From NCBI RefSeq assembly GCF_007828215.1, contig NZ_VIUE01000004.1, positions 62,001 through 126,000 on the forward strand: DNA of 64,000 nt, in the 5' to 3' direction. The notes below the pieces were generated by a model. The model saw only the letters and a list, made by a program, of their open reading frames with translations. It was not told where the DNA came from and made no database searches. Shown one piece after another: positions 43,276 through 51,965 of this stretch (within the stretch, counting starts at the first letter, position 1; each line of letters opens with the position of its first letter). Made by a program: the position numbers and the translations under genes. The DNA comes from Pseudomonas sp. SJZ074 (GTDB lineage: Bacteria > Pseudomonadota > Gammaproteobacteria > Pseudomonadales > Pseudomonadaceae).

Positions 43276-44736
43276 ATGCCCTCCCTCCGTACGCTTGCTC
43301 TGCTTGTGAACACCGGCCTGATGGCGGGATGCGCGGTCGGCCCGGACTATCAACGTCCGCACGCTCCGCTGTCGGACAGCTATCAGACTCAATCCGCCAT
43401 TCAACAAAGGACCGCAGCCCGCCCGGCGAACTTTGCAAGTTGGTGGGAAGGCTTCGGTGATCCATTGCTCAGTGACTTCATCGCCGAGGCGCTTGCGCAG
43501 AACCTCGATCTGGCCCAGGCCTCCGCACGGGTCACCCAGGCACGTGCAGGACTTGGCGCGGCAACCGCTGCCCTGTTGCCGTCGGGCAATATCAGCGGAC
43601 AAGCCGCACGTGCTTATCAATCAACCGAAACGCCACTGGGCCAGGTACTCGACTCGACGCCTGGCTATGATCGCTATGGCAATTTGTATGAACTGAACCT
43701 CGGCGCAAGCTGGGAGGTGGATGTGTTCGGCGGCCTGCGTCGAGGCCGCGAGGCGGAGCTGGCTGAATACCAGGCGTCCGAAGCCGGTTTCACCGCGACG
43801 CGCCTGGCCGTCGCCGCCCAGACCGCGGAGATCTATATCACCCTGCGGGGCCTGCAGGCCCGCCTGGCCATTGCCAATCGGCAGGTCAAGACCCAACAAG
43901 ACCTGCTGGAGAAAGTACAACTGCTTCACAGCAAAGGGCTTGCCGCCGAATTCCAGGTTCGCCAGACCGAGGGGGCGCTTGCCCAGGTTCAAGCGACAGT
44001 GCCGGCCTTCAACACCGGCCTGGATGCTGCAATGAACGCACTGGACGTCATCCTCGGCAGCCCGCCCGGCACTCACCGGGCTCAATTGACCGCGACGAGA
44101 CCGATTCCCCAGGCACCGCAGATTACCTCGGCTGGAACGCCGGCCGATCTGCTGCGCCGCCGGCCAGACCTCATCGTGGCCGAGCGCAGACTGGCGGCGT
44201 CCAATGCACGCATCGGGGTGGCGATCAGCGAGTACTATCCGAAGTTTTCACTCAGCGCCTTGGTTGGCAGCGCAACCGCTGTTTCCAGTGGCAACCTGTT
44301 CTCCAGCGGCGCCAGCCAGGCCTCGGGGGTTCTGGGGCTGCACTGGAGGCTTTTCGATTTCGGCCGTATCAACGCGCAGATCGACCAGGCGAAAGGACAG
44401 GAAGCCGAAGCGCTCGCCGCCTATCGCCAGTCGGTGCTGCGTGCCACCGAAGACGTCGAGAATGCATTCTCCGCGCTGGTCAACCGCGAGGCGCAGGCCT
44501 CTACCTTGACCGGAGGTGAAAGCGCTTTGACCAGTGCACGACAGTCGTCCTTCATCGCTTACCAGAAAGGTTCGGCCAGCCTGATCGACGTCCTGCATGC
44601 CGATGAAACCATGCTGCAGGCATCCGACGCCAGGGCCCAGGCCCAAACGGAGTCGGCGCGCGCGGCGGTCGCGGCATTCCGGGCGCTTGGTGGTGGCTGG
44701 CAGCCGATGGAAACCCAACCCGTGGCTATCCGCTGA
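43276..44736 (+). CDS. Outer-membrane factor lipoprotein (NodT/OprM family)
   Basis: 486 aa. The lipoprotein signal ends LMAGC (C19), followed by AVGPDYQRP, the standard OprM/NodT start. Two OEP repeats follow (about 60-240 and 290-475) with TPADLLRRRPDLIVAERRLAASNARIGVA between them. It is a trimeric TolC-like channel completing the RND pump. GGAG lies 6 nt before the ATG. It is encoded divergently from tetR and the pump operon, with operator B in its promoter. Confidence 0.92.
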   Translation: MPSLRTLALLVNTGLMAGCAVGPDYQRPHAPLSDSYQTQSAIQQRTAARPANFASWWEGFGDPLLSDFIAEALAQNLDLAQASARVTQARAGLGAATAALLPSGNISGQAARAYQSTETPLGQVLDSTPGYDRYGNLYELNLGASWEVDVFGGLRRGREAELAEYQASEAGFTATRLAVAAQTAEIYITLRGLQARLAIANRQVKTQQDLLEKVQLLHSKGLAAEFQVRQTEGALAQVQATVPAFNTGLDAAMNALDVILGSPPGTHRAQLTATRPIPQAPQITSAGTPADLLRRRPDLIVAERRLAASNARIGVAISEYYPKFSLSALVGSATAVSSGNLFSSGASQASGVLGLHWRLFDFGRINAQIDQAKGQEAEALAAYRQSVLRATEDVENAFSALVNREAQASTLTGGESALTSARQSSFIAYQKGSASLIDVLHADETMLQASDARAQAQTESARAAVAAFRALGGGWQPMETQPVAIR

Positions 44737-44759
44737 TCGCACCTCCCCGCCCCTGCGGA

Positions 44760-44788
44760 TGAGACCGTCATTGGTATGCACGGTCTCA
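44760..44788. terminator. Hairpin between convergent channel and SDR genes
   Basis: TGAGACCGT (44760-44768) and ACGGTCTCA (44780-44788) form a perfect 9-bp stem with an 11-nt loop between the stops at 44736 and 44822. No U-run follows, so an intrinsic terminator is only possible. Confidence 0.4.
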
Positions 44789-44821
44789 AGCGGCACAACC
44801 AGAACCAGGCGGCGCCTGCGT

Positions 44822-45628
44822 TCAGCTCAGGCCAAATGTTTTTCTCAAGCTGGAGTCAACCGGGCCCGCCGGCATGAAACGGCGCAGCTTGCGCAAGAGA
44901 GAGGCCTCGCCTTTGGGCGTGCGACGCATTTTCCACACGCCCAGAGCTGCCTCGACAATCGTCGTCGCCACGCCGTCGGGACTCGGTGCGCCCTGGACAC
45001 TTTTAACAATCGCACGGGTCACCGCATCGCGGTCTTTGGCATAGGCTGGAATGCCGCCAGTCGTTTGCGGCGCATTGAGATCCAGGTTGGTCTTGGTGAA
45101 TGACGGCTCGACCAGAACCACGCGGACACCGAATTTGCGCACTTCATGATCCAGAGACTCGGACATTCCCTCAATGGCATGCTTGGATGCCGAGTAAAGG
45201 CCCATGTACGGCGCAGGAAGAAAACCCAATACCGAGCTGACGTTGACGATTCTTCCCGAACGCTGCTCACGCATATGTGGCAGTACCGCGTGTGTCGTAC
45301 GCAGGACACCCCACACATTGGTATCGAATAACGATTGGGCTTCGGCAATCGACGTTTCTTCTACCGAGCCCACCAACGATCCGCCCGCGTTATTGACCAG
45401 CACATCGATGCGCCTGGCCTGAACGATCACGGTCTCGATGGCGCGCTGGACAGAAGCGTCGTCGCGAACATCCATCTCCACAAGCACGACACCTGGCAGT
45501 GGGTCCGATTTGGCAACGCTGCGTACGCTGCCAAACACCTGGCAACCTTGCTTGACAAACAATTGCGCGGCAGCACGTCCAATGCCGGATGAAACACCGG
45601 TAACAAGGACAACTTTAGCGTTCGACAT
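44822..45628 (-). CDS. Classical SDR oxidoreductase
   Basis: 268 aa from the ATG at 45628 (AGAGGAA upstream). The NAD(P) motif is [11 protein letters not shown] (about 10-20). NNAG and the catalytic S...YSASK (VSSVLG ... [11 protein letters not shown]) are all present, with a C-terminal extension after 240. Its promoter region contains operator site C (45675-45698) and its neighbour is a TetR gene, so repression by the TetR pair is likely. Substrate unknown. Confidence 0.88.
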   Translation of the reverse strand: MSNAKVVLVTGVSSGIGRAAAQLFVKQGCQVFGSVRSVAKSDPLPGVVLVEMDVRDDASVQRAIETVIVQARRIDVLVNNAGGSLVGSVEETSIAEAQSLFDTNVWGVLRTTHAVLPHMREQRSGRIVNVSSVLGFLPAPYMGLYSASKHAIEGMSESLDHEVRKFGVRVVLVEPSFTKTNLDLNAPQTTGGIPAYAKDRDAVTRAIVKSVQGAPSPDGVATTIVEAALGVWKMRRTPKGEASLLRKLRRFMPAGPVDSSLRKTFGLS

Positions 45629-45674
45629 AGCAGTTCCTCTGGAAGAAGTCATCGAGACGCTCACTCTGTACCTG

Positions 45675-45698
45675 GTAACCATTTTAGTCAATGGTCAC
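45675..45698. promoter_or_regulatory. TetR-type operator, site C (SDR promoter)
   Basis: 24-nt imperfect palindrome with arms GTAACCAT and ATGGTCAC around 8 nt, 46 bp upstream of the SDR start. It has the same ends and length as sites A, B and D. Confidence 0.55.
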
Positions 45699-45809
45699 AA
45701 TCCATGCATCGCTAGTCCCGCAGAAGAGCACCGCGTTTATCCTGTTTTTATCGAATGGATGCGAAGTATGTCGTGATGGGACGCTGCTGCAAGAGTATCT
45801 GACCGCGAC

Positions 45810-46430
45810 TCAAGGCATGAGGCTACGCAGGACCAGATTGGCGATGCTCGTGGATGCGTCTTCGACGCCATCAAGACTGTATTGCAACAGCAAGGGATTG
45901 ATGTATGGACGCAACGCCAGACAGATGGCATTGACCGTTTCATCCAGGGGGGTCTTGCGTTCGAACTCGCCCAGCTCACGCCCATCAGAAACGATCTGCC
46001 GCACGAATGCCTGGATGCTGGCTTCGTAGAACTGGGCGCAAGGCCAGCTCTCTGACGCCGCGGATGCCGCGAGGTCGTAGAGCTTTCGGTCGTTGAAGAA
46101 CAGGCTGACACCGGTGACGACCGCGGTCTTTACCAAGCGGCGAAAGCGCTCGGTGGGGGTAATGGATTCCACGCTGACAGCTTCATCCACCGCCGCGACG
46201 ATCGTCTCCAGGCAATTGCTGCAAATGGCTTCGCCGATCGCCTGTTTCGAATCGAAGAACTTGTAGATGTAGGCCTTGGAAAAACCAATGGCCTTGGCCA
46301 GGTCCGAGACCGTGGTCTTGCCATAGCCATAGCGACTGAAATGCTCATTCGCCGCTGCGACAATCTGGGCTCGGATTTCATGGTCGACGGGACCACGGAC
46401 GTTGCGCGAAGGGAAGGATGTTTGATTCAT
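45810..46430 (-). CDS. TetR-family regulator, paralogue of the RND-locus repressor
   Basis: 206 aa. The HTH region (TTVSDLAKAIGFSKAYIYKF, about 39-58) is almost identical to that of the TetR at 42551-43183, while the C-terminal ligand domain is more diverged. A duplication with retained DNA specificity and changed ligand preference is the simplest reading. It lies upstream of the SDR gene on the same strand; operator D is 38 bp upstream of its start. Confidence 0.9.
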   Translation of the reverse strand: MNQTSFPSRNVRGPVDHEIRAQIVAAANEHFSRYGYGKTTVSDLAKAIGFSKAYIYKFFDSKQAIGEAICSNCLETIVAAVDEAVSVESITPTERFRRLVKTAVVTGVSLFFNDRKLYDLAASAASESWPCAQFYEASIQAFVRQIVSDGRELGEFERKTPLDETVNAICLALRPYINPLLLQYSLDGVEDASTSIANLVLRSLMP

Positions 46431-46468
46431 GACGCCAGCTTACCTGTCCCCCCATGGGGTGACAAGCA

Positions 46469-46492
46469 ATGACCAGAACACATTTCAGTCAC
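46469..46492. promoter_or_regulatory. TetR-type operator, site D (upstream of second tetR)
   Basis: 24-nt site from ATGACCAGAAC to TTTCAGTCAC, matching sites A-C in length and in the TGACCA and GTCAC ends. The position fits autoregulation. Confidence 0.45.
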
Positions 46493-46701
46493 AAACTTGC
46501 ACCTTCATAGACCATCCCCTCATCAGCTCAGGTTAGGCGATCCCCCACACGCTCCGGATTTCGGGTGCCCTGCCCGCCAGTCGAATAGTGGATGCAAGGA
46601 CGCCAATCGTGCGATGTCGATCGATGGATCCCGGCGATGCTCTATCATGAGCCGGCGCTCATGACGCGCTCCTTCTGACGACTCGCCGGGATACCGTATC
46701 C

Positions 46702-47607
46702 ATGAGAGATCTACCGCCCACCGCTACCTTGCGTGCCTTTGAAGTCGCCACCCGGCACACGACCTTTACCTCTGCCGCACAGGAGTTGCATGTCACGCAA
46801 AGCGCGGTCAGTCACCAGCTCAAGCACCTCGAAGCGCTTTGGGGACTGCAACTGTTCGAGCGCGGCAAGTCATTAAGCCTTACCCCGGCGGGGGCTACAC
46901 TGGCGCCCATCGTGAGGGAATTCTTCCTGAGCCTGGAGGCGACTCTGGCCGACCTGCGCGAACAAAAAGGCAGGGTCCGACTCGAAGTCAGCACCACCTA
47001 CTCCTTTGCGTTGAAGTGGCTGCTGCCTCGCTTGCCGAATCTCTCCCGCCAGCATCCCGAGCTATTGGTCTCGCTGGACACCACGGACAAGATCATCCAC
47101 TTCTCCGACGCCCAGGCCGATGTCGCGATCCGCCTCGGCAAGGGCATCTACCCGGGCTTGTATTCGGAGTTCCTGTTCGGTGAGCAGGTGTTTCCGGTGG
47201 CAAGCCCCGATCTGCTGCAACGATACGGAACACCGCGCAGCCCTGCCGAACTGTTGCACTACCCGCTGCTGACCCGAGATGGCGCCGACCTGGTGCCGAA
47301 ATGGGAGGCGTGGTTTCAAAAGGTCGGGCTGGAATTCCTGCCACTTAAGGAAAGCGTCAGGTTTGGCGATAGCAACATGACGGTCGAGGCCGCCCTGCTC
47401 GGCCAGGGCGTCGCCCTGGTGCGCAGCGGGCATGTCGAAACCGAGATCAGCGATGGGCGTCTGGTGCGGCTGTTCGATGTGCCCTTTCCATCCCCCCTTG
47501 CCTACTACTTCGTCTGTCCAAAAGGCACCGAATCGCAGCCACACATCGTCAGTTTTCGCCAGTGGTTGATCGGTGAGGCGCTGAAAGTCCAACGCGCTTA
47601 TGAATGA
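46702..47607 (+). CDS. LysR-family regulator (GcvA-like)
   Basis: 301 aa. The start MRDLPPTATLRAFEVATRHTTF and the HTH LHVTQSAVSHQLKHLE are hallmarks of the GcvA/AmpR branch. The effector domain keeps the DVAIRLGKGIYPGLYSE segment typical of GcvA-like proteins. It is followed on the same strand, 75 bp later, by a DMT transporter and an SDR gene, which may be its targets. Confidence 0.9.
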   Translation: MRDLPPTATLRAFEVATRHTTFTSAAQELHVTQSAVSHQLKHLEALWGLQLFERGKSLSLTPAGATLAPIVREFFLSLEATLADLREQKGRVRLEVSTTYSFALKWLLPRLPNLSRQHPELLVSLDTTDKIIHFSDAQADVAIRLGKGIYPGLYSEFLFGEQVFPVASPDLLQRYGTPRSPAELLHYPLLTRDGADLVPKWEAWFQKVGLEFLPLKESVRFGDSNMTVEAALLGQGVALVRSGHVETEISDGRLVRLFDVPFPSPLAYYFVCPKGTESQPHIVSFRQWLIGEALKVQRAYE

Positions 47608-47682
47608 TCCATGAGGATTCATTCATGAAGCGATGAGGAGACTTCGCTGTAGTTCGAGCCGTCGGACTGCATAAGATGGCGC

Positions 47683-48510
47683 ATGCCAATTCATATCACC
47701 TTGCTGGTTCTTTTCGCCGCGCTCCTGCATGCCAGCTGGAATGCGTTGCTGCGTGGCGGTTCCGATCGACTCTGGTCGATGACGATCATGTGCATCGCCA
47801 TCGCAATCGCCAGTGCCATCGCCGCGGCGTTCATGGTGCCACCGGCAGCGGCCAGCTGGGGCTACATGGTGCTTTCGGCACTGTTGCACGTCGGCTACAA
47901 CCTGTTTCTCGTGCGCAGCTACCGGGTCGGCGACCTGGGACAGACCTATCCGATTTCCCGTGGATCGTCACCGGCGCTGATCACCCTCGGCGCCGCCGTC
48001 TTTGCCGGAGAACGCATCGCTCCCGGCACATTGTTGGGTATTGCGTTGGTATCAGTCGGGATCATCTCGCTGGCCTTTCGGGGACGCAAACTGTCTGTTC
48101 CCAGCCTGCCCTATGCCCTGGGAACCGGCTGTTTCATCGCCGCCTACAGCGTCACCGACGGCATCGGCACCCGCCTCTCCGGCGCCCCGCTCGCCTACAC
48201 CGTTTGGATGTGCGCCTTGTGGGGCTTGATGATGCCTGGTGTGTACATCGGCCTGCGCGACGCCCGCAGCCTGTTCTGCGTCCGGCCCGGAATGCTGGCT
48301 GCCGTGGTCGGCGGGCTGGTCTCTTTGCTGGCCTATGGAATTGTCATCTACGCCATGAACGAAGCGCCCTTGGGGGCGGTTTCGGCATTGCGCGAAACCA
48401 GCGTGCTGTTTGCGGCGTTGATTGGCTCCGTGTTCCTCGGCGAGACACTCACTGCCCGCCGAGTCCTGGCATGCGCAGTGATCGTCAGCGGCACTCTCTT
48501 GATCGGGTGA
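47683..48510 (+). CDS. EamA/DMT-family membrane transporter
   Basis: 275 aa with ten predicted hydrophobic helices in two EamA halves. The second half ends VLFAALIGSVFLGETLTARR, the classical EamA E-T-L motif before the last helix. It exports or imports a small metabolite of unknown identity. The SDR gene follows after 35 bp, so the two are probably co-transcribed. Confidence 0.87.
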   Translation: MPIHITLLVLFAALLHASWNALLRGGSDRLWSMTIMCIAIAIASAIAAAFMVPPAAASWGYMVLSALLHVGYNLFLVRSYRVGDLGQTYPISRGSSPALITLGAAVFAGERIAPGTLLGIALVSVGIISLAFRGRKLSVPSLPYALGTGCFIAAYSVTDGIGTRLSGAPLAYTVWMCALWGLMMPGVYIGLRDARSLFCVRPGMLAAVVGGLVSLLAYGIVIYAMNEAPLGAVSALRETSVLFAALIGSVFLGETLTARRVLACAVIVSGTLLIG

Positions 48511-48545
48511 TACGCCTATTCCTCACCGCTACAGGAGGTATCTCG

Positions 48546-49307
48546 ATGGATAATATCTCGCAGGCCCCGTTGATGCTGATCACCGGTGGCGGTCGTGGAG
48601 TGGGTGCCGCCACCGCGCGGCTGGCCGCCGCACGAGGTTACGACGTCGCGATCAGCTATGTGGCCAACGAGTCCGCGGCGCTGGCCGTGGCGGCGGATGT
48701 GCAAGCCATGGGGCGCCGGGCGTTCGCCATGCGGGCCGACAGTGCCGACCCCGAGCAGGTCGCCGAGTTGTTCGCAGCCATCGACCGCTCGTTCGGACGC
48801 ATCGACGTCTTGGTCAATAACGCCGGGGTACTGTCCGCTCAGTCGCGCCTGGAGGACCTCGGCTTCGAACGCATGCAGCGCATTTTTGCGGTCAACTCCA
48901 TCGGTCCGATGCTCTGTGCCCAGCAGGCGATGAAACGCATGTCCTACCGGCACAACGGTCCGGGCGGCGTGGTGATCAATGTCTCTTCGGCATCGGCACG
49001 CCTCGGCAGCCCCAACGAATATGTCGATTATGCGGCGTCCAAGGGCGCCCTGGAGACCTTCACCATCGGGTTGGCCAAAGAGGTGGCCAGGGAAGGGATA
49101 CGCGTCAACGGGATTCGCCCCGGTCACATCTACACCGACATGCATGCCAGCGGCGGCGAACCGGGGCGGGTCGATCGCGTCAAGGACTCGATCCCCATGG
49201 GCCGAGGCGGCCAGCCGGAGGAAGTGGCGCGGGCCATTCTGTGGCTGGCCAGCGCGGAGGCGTCCTTCGTTACCGGTACGTTCCTCGACGTGACAGGGGG
49301 AAAATGA
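48546..49307 (+). CDS. SDR oxidoreductase (glucose/ribitol-dehydrogenase type)
   Basis: 253 aa. The start at 48546 is set by a textbook AGGAGG (48533-48538) and by the fold beginning at once (MLITGGGRGVGAATAR). NNAG, the catalytic S/Y/K (INVSSASARLG and YVDYAASKGALETF) and the C-terminal SFVTGTFLDVTGGK are complete. The frame is open far upstream, but that part shadows the transporter gene. Substrate unknown. Confidence 0.9.
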   Translation: MDNISQAPLMLITGGGRGVGAATARLAAARGYDVAISYVANESAALAVAADVQAMGRRAFAMRADSADPEQVAELFAAIDRSFGRIDVLVNNAGVLSAQSRLEDLGFERMQRIFAVNSIGPMLCAQQAMKRMSYRHNGPGGVVINVSSASARLGSPNEYVDYAASKGALETFTIGLAKEVAREGIRVNGIRPGHIYTDMHASGGEPGRVDRVKDSIPMGRGGQPEEVARAILWLASAEASFVTGTFLDVTGGK

Positions 49308-49466
49308 GCGGCTGGTCAGGTCTCGACATTGACATGGTCAAGGGCAGCGTCAGTTGGTCAAGTCGGGTCTGCTGCGGCAGCACCTTGAAAGCTGGCGCTG
49401 ATCTGTGAGTCCCCTTCACCTTATTGTTCATTTATCCTCCAGTGACTATTGTCACCCGCCATAGGC

Positions 49467-50528
49467 CTAGCCTCCATTGCTGTCATGCCCTGACAACTGG
49501 CGAGCATGAAGCTCAACAACCACGTTTCCCTGCTCGGAAAGTCGAGTGAGGCGCACATCGACAGCGATGAACTGCTGGATCACCACTGCGTTGGTGCGGA
49601 TGTGATTGCTCAAACGCTCCGTTGTCAGTTTGCCAGCGCCAGCAATGGCCATCGGCAACATCAACTGATCCGCCAGGCGATTGCCAACCGCTGCATTCGA
49701 CTGGGTCCACGCCAGGAACTCATCCACCGCCACGTCAGCGACTTGCTCTGCGCGTACACGTTCTTGCCCGATGTTTGCGAACACCTCGGTAACATCAGCT
49801 CTGGTGGCAGTGACCGACACCACATTACCGGGTCCCGCCTGGTCGCCCAGATCGGTAACCGACAGGTTGCGTCGCTCGATCTTCAGCCTTGCCGAGAGTC
49901 GATCGAGTTCGCGATTCCCGATCGAGACAGGAATGCCTGAAACCAGCGCTCCAGCCGAAACGATGGTGACGGGTTCCTGCCCGCCATCCAGCACCAATGG
50001 TTTAAGCGTCGAAGGTCCAATGGTGGCTTCGATCGCCCCCCCTCCGCAGGGGACAAAACCATGACGCAGTAGCGCCAATTCCACCTGTGCGCCCATACGT
50101 CGAATCAAAGGCAGCCAAGCCTGTTCTATGAAGTCGAAAGGCGGAGCCGCCGGATTATGTGTTCCGCCTGTAATCCGGACCGTACTCGGCCCTGTTGCCT
50201 GCAACAGCGCAGGCAACAGTGTCTGCAATACCAGTATCGTGCTGCCCGCCGTGCCAATCGCGAACGAATACTCCCCTGCCTTGACGGTTCCGGGACGGAA
50301 TTCGATAGCGGTCGAATTGAGTTCCGCTCCCAGGACCTTGGCACCGCAGATCTCAGCCGCTGCTCGCACTGCGGTGAGGTGTTGGCGCAACAGACCGGGC
50401 CGGGAGCGCTTGCCGCGTATCCCTGTCATCCGGAACGCCTGACCGGTGATCATGGAGAGGCTGAGGGCGGTACGCAGCACCTGCCCTCCTCCCTCGGTGC
50501 CGTCGATGAGAATCAGATCCTGACCCAT
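49467..50528 (-). CDS. rtcA: RNA 3'-terminal phosphate cyclase RtcA
   Basis: 353 aa. It converts RNA 3'-phosphate to 2',3'-cyclic phosphate with ATP through an adenylated histidine. That residue is visible as H309 (LSNHIRTN), the same number as in E. coli. IDGTEGGGQVLRTALSLS opens the fold and GGTHNPAAPPFDF is the signature loop. It lies 4 bp after rtcB, so the two form an operon. Confidence 0.95.
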   Translation of the reverse strand: MGQDLILIDGTEGGGQVLRTALSLSMITGQAFRMTGIRGKRSRPGLLRQHLTAVRAAAEICGAKVLGAELNSTAIEFRPGTVKAGEYSFAIGTAGSTILVLQTLLPALLQATGPSTVRITGGTHNPAAPPFDFIEQAWLPLIRRMGAQVELALLRHGFVPCGGGAIEATIGPSTLKPLVLDGGQEPVTIVSAGALVSGIPVSIGNRELDRLSARLKIERRNLSVTDLGDQAGPGNVVSVTATRADVTEVFANIGQERVRAEQVADVAVDEFLAWTQSNAAVGNRLADQLMLPMAIAGAGKLTTERLSNHIRTNAVVIQQFIAVDVRLTRLSEQGNVVVELHARQLSGHDSNGG

Positions 50529-50532
50529 CCAC

Positions 50533-51759
50533 TCACCCCTTCACGCAGACAACTTGGCGCAGGGTATGGACCACTTCAACCAGATCGCGCTGGGCCGCCA
50601 TGACCGCATCAATGTCCTTGTAGGCCATCGGGATCTCGTCGATGACCGCCGCATCCTTGCGGCATTCGACATGAGCGGTCGCCCTCACCTGGTCCTCAAC
50701 GGTAAACACTGCCTTGGCCTTGGTGCGGCTCATCACCCGACCCGCACCGTGTGAACAACTGCAAAATGCTTCCTCGTTCCCCAGGCCCCGGACGATGAAA
50801 CTCTTTGCGCCCATCGACCCGGGAATAATCCCCATCTGTCCCTTCTGCGCGGAGACGGCGCCTTTACGGGTGAGAAGAATATCCTCCCCAAAGTAGGTGC
50901 CCCGCTCCACGTAGTTGTGGTGACAGTCGACGGCGATCAGCCGCGACTCAAAAGGCTTGGTGATGATCGATCGGACAGCATCCAGCACCGCCAACATCAT
51001 GACCGCGCGGTTCTGCTTGGCAAAATCCTGGGCCCATTCCACCGCCTCGACATAATCATCGAAGCTGGAGGTGCCTTCGCGCAGGTAGGCCAGGTCCCGG
51101 TCAGGCAGGTTCACCATGTGCCTGCGCATTTCCTCACGGGCCTTCTCGATGAAATAGGTACCGATGGCGTTCCCTACACCGCGGGAACCGGTATGCAGCA
51201 TCACCCACACATGGTCGGCTTCATCCAGGCATACCTCGACGAAGTGGTTACCGGTTCCCAGCGTTCCGAGATGCCTGCGGTTGTTGGATTTCTCAAGGCG
51301 AGGATGCTTTTGGATAATGAGGTCGAAACGCCCCTCAAGTGCCGACCAGGCCTGGTCGACAATCGCCGGTGCGGTTTCCCAGGCCCCTTTGTCACGGCCG
51401 CTACGCCCCGAGGTACGTCCGTGGGGAACAGCCTTCTCGATTGCAGAACGCAGGCCGAACAGATGATCGGGAAGATCGCTGGCGCGCAGCGAGGTGCGGA
51501 CAGCCGACATCCCGCAACCGAGGTCGACCCCGACGGCAGCGGGGATGATCGCGCCCTTGGTAGGAATCACGCTCCCTATGGTTGAGCCCTTTCCTAAATG
51601 AACATCGGGCATCACAGCCATGTGCTTGAACACGAACGGCATCTGCGCAGTGTTCATCAGTTGCTGCCGGGCCTCAGGCTCAACCGGGACGCCCCGGGTC
51701 CACATCTTGATGGGCTTGCCGTTTTCGACTTCAAGCAGCTCGAAGGTCTGAGTGGTCAT
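50533..51759 (-). CDS. rtcB: RNA ligase RtcB (GTP-dependent)
   Basis: 408 aa. It joins 2',3'-cyclic phosphate or 3'-phosphate RNA ends to 5'-OH ends. The guanylylated histidine is H337 in CSHGAGR, as in E. coli. Metal ligands are visible in VDLGCGM (C82), GTGNHFVEV and LHTGSRGVG. It is the first gene of rtcBA and is preceded by a sigma-54-type promoter at 51799-51813. The normally cognate activator RtcR is encoded divergently but is deleted internally. Confidence 0.95.
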   Translation of the reverse strand: MTTQTFELLEVENGKPIKMWTRGVPVEPEARQQLMNTAQMPFVFKHMAVMPDVHLGKGSTIGSVIPTKGAIIPAAVGVDLGCGMSAVRTSLRASDLPDHLFGLRSAIEKAVPHGRTSGRSGRDKGAWETAPAIVDQAWSALEGRFDLIIQKHPRLEKSNNRRHLGTLGTGNHFVEVCLDEADHVWVMLHTGSRGVGNAIGTYFIEKAREEMRRHMVNLPDRDLAYLREGTSSFDDYVEAVEWAQDFAKQNRAVMMLAVLDAVRSIITKPFESRLIAVDCHHNYVERGTYFGEDILLTRKGAVSAQKGQMGIIPGSMGAKSFIVRGLGNEEAFCSCSHGAGRVMSRTKAKAVFTVEDQVRATAHVECRKDAAVIDEIPMAYKDIDAVMAAQRDLVEVVHTLRQVVCVKG

Positions 51760-51798
51760 TGTCTTTCGCTCCTGTGATTTCTGTCTGGGAGCTCTATA

Positions 51799-51813
51799 GC
51801 GAGCGGCATGCCA
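51799..51813 (-). promoter_or_regulatory. Sigma-54 promoter of rtcBA
   Basis: On the minus strand the sequence reads TGGCATGCCGCTCGC, with GG and GC separated by exactly 10 nt, the -24/-12 rule of RpoN promoters (TGGCAC-N5-TTGC). The transcription start would be about 28 nt upstream of the rtcB ATG. Confidence 0.65.
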
Positions 51814-51965
51814 ACTCCAGGATCAGCAGCCTTGTTTTTACTATCTTATTGATACTTAAAGGTTTTAACCCGAAACCTACTGTTTCTGGCAGGTTCGCAA
51901 TTGTTCAATGTCATGTCGTAAAACTATACTTATTTATCGTTACCTATCTTTTGAGATATTCGGCA

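Noticed and set aside
47676..48545. Upstream extension of the SDR at 48546 as one 543-aa fusion protein
   Set aside because: The first half is an out-of-frame reading of the DMT transporter gene, and a strong AGGAGG marks the real SDR start.
48516..49145. Minus-strand open frame opposite the SDR gene
   Set aside because: Shadow of a complete classical SDR with intact NNAG and YxxxK.
49442..49455. GTGAC-TATT-GTCAC dyad as a fifth site for the TetR pair
   Set aside because: Only 14 bp long, so it lacks the 24-bp spacing and the TGACCA end; more likely a chance hairpin after rtcA.
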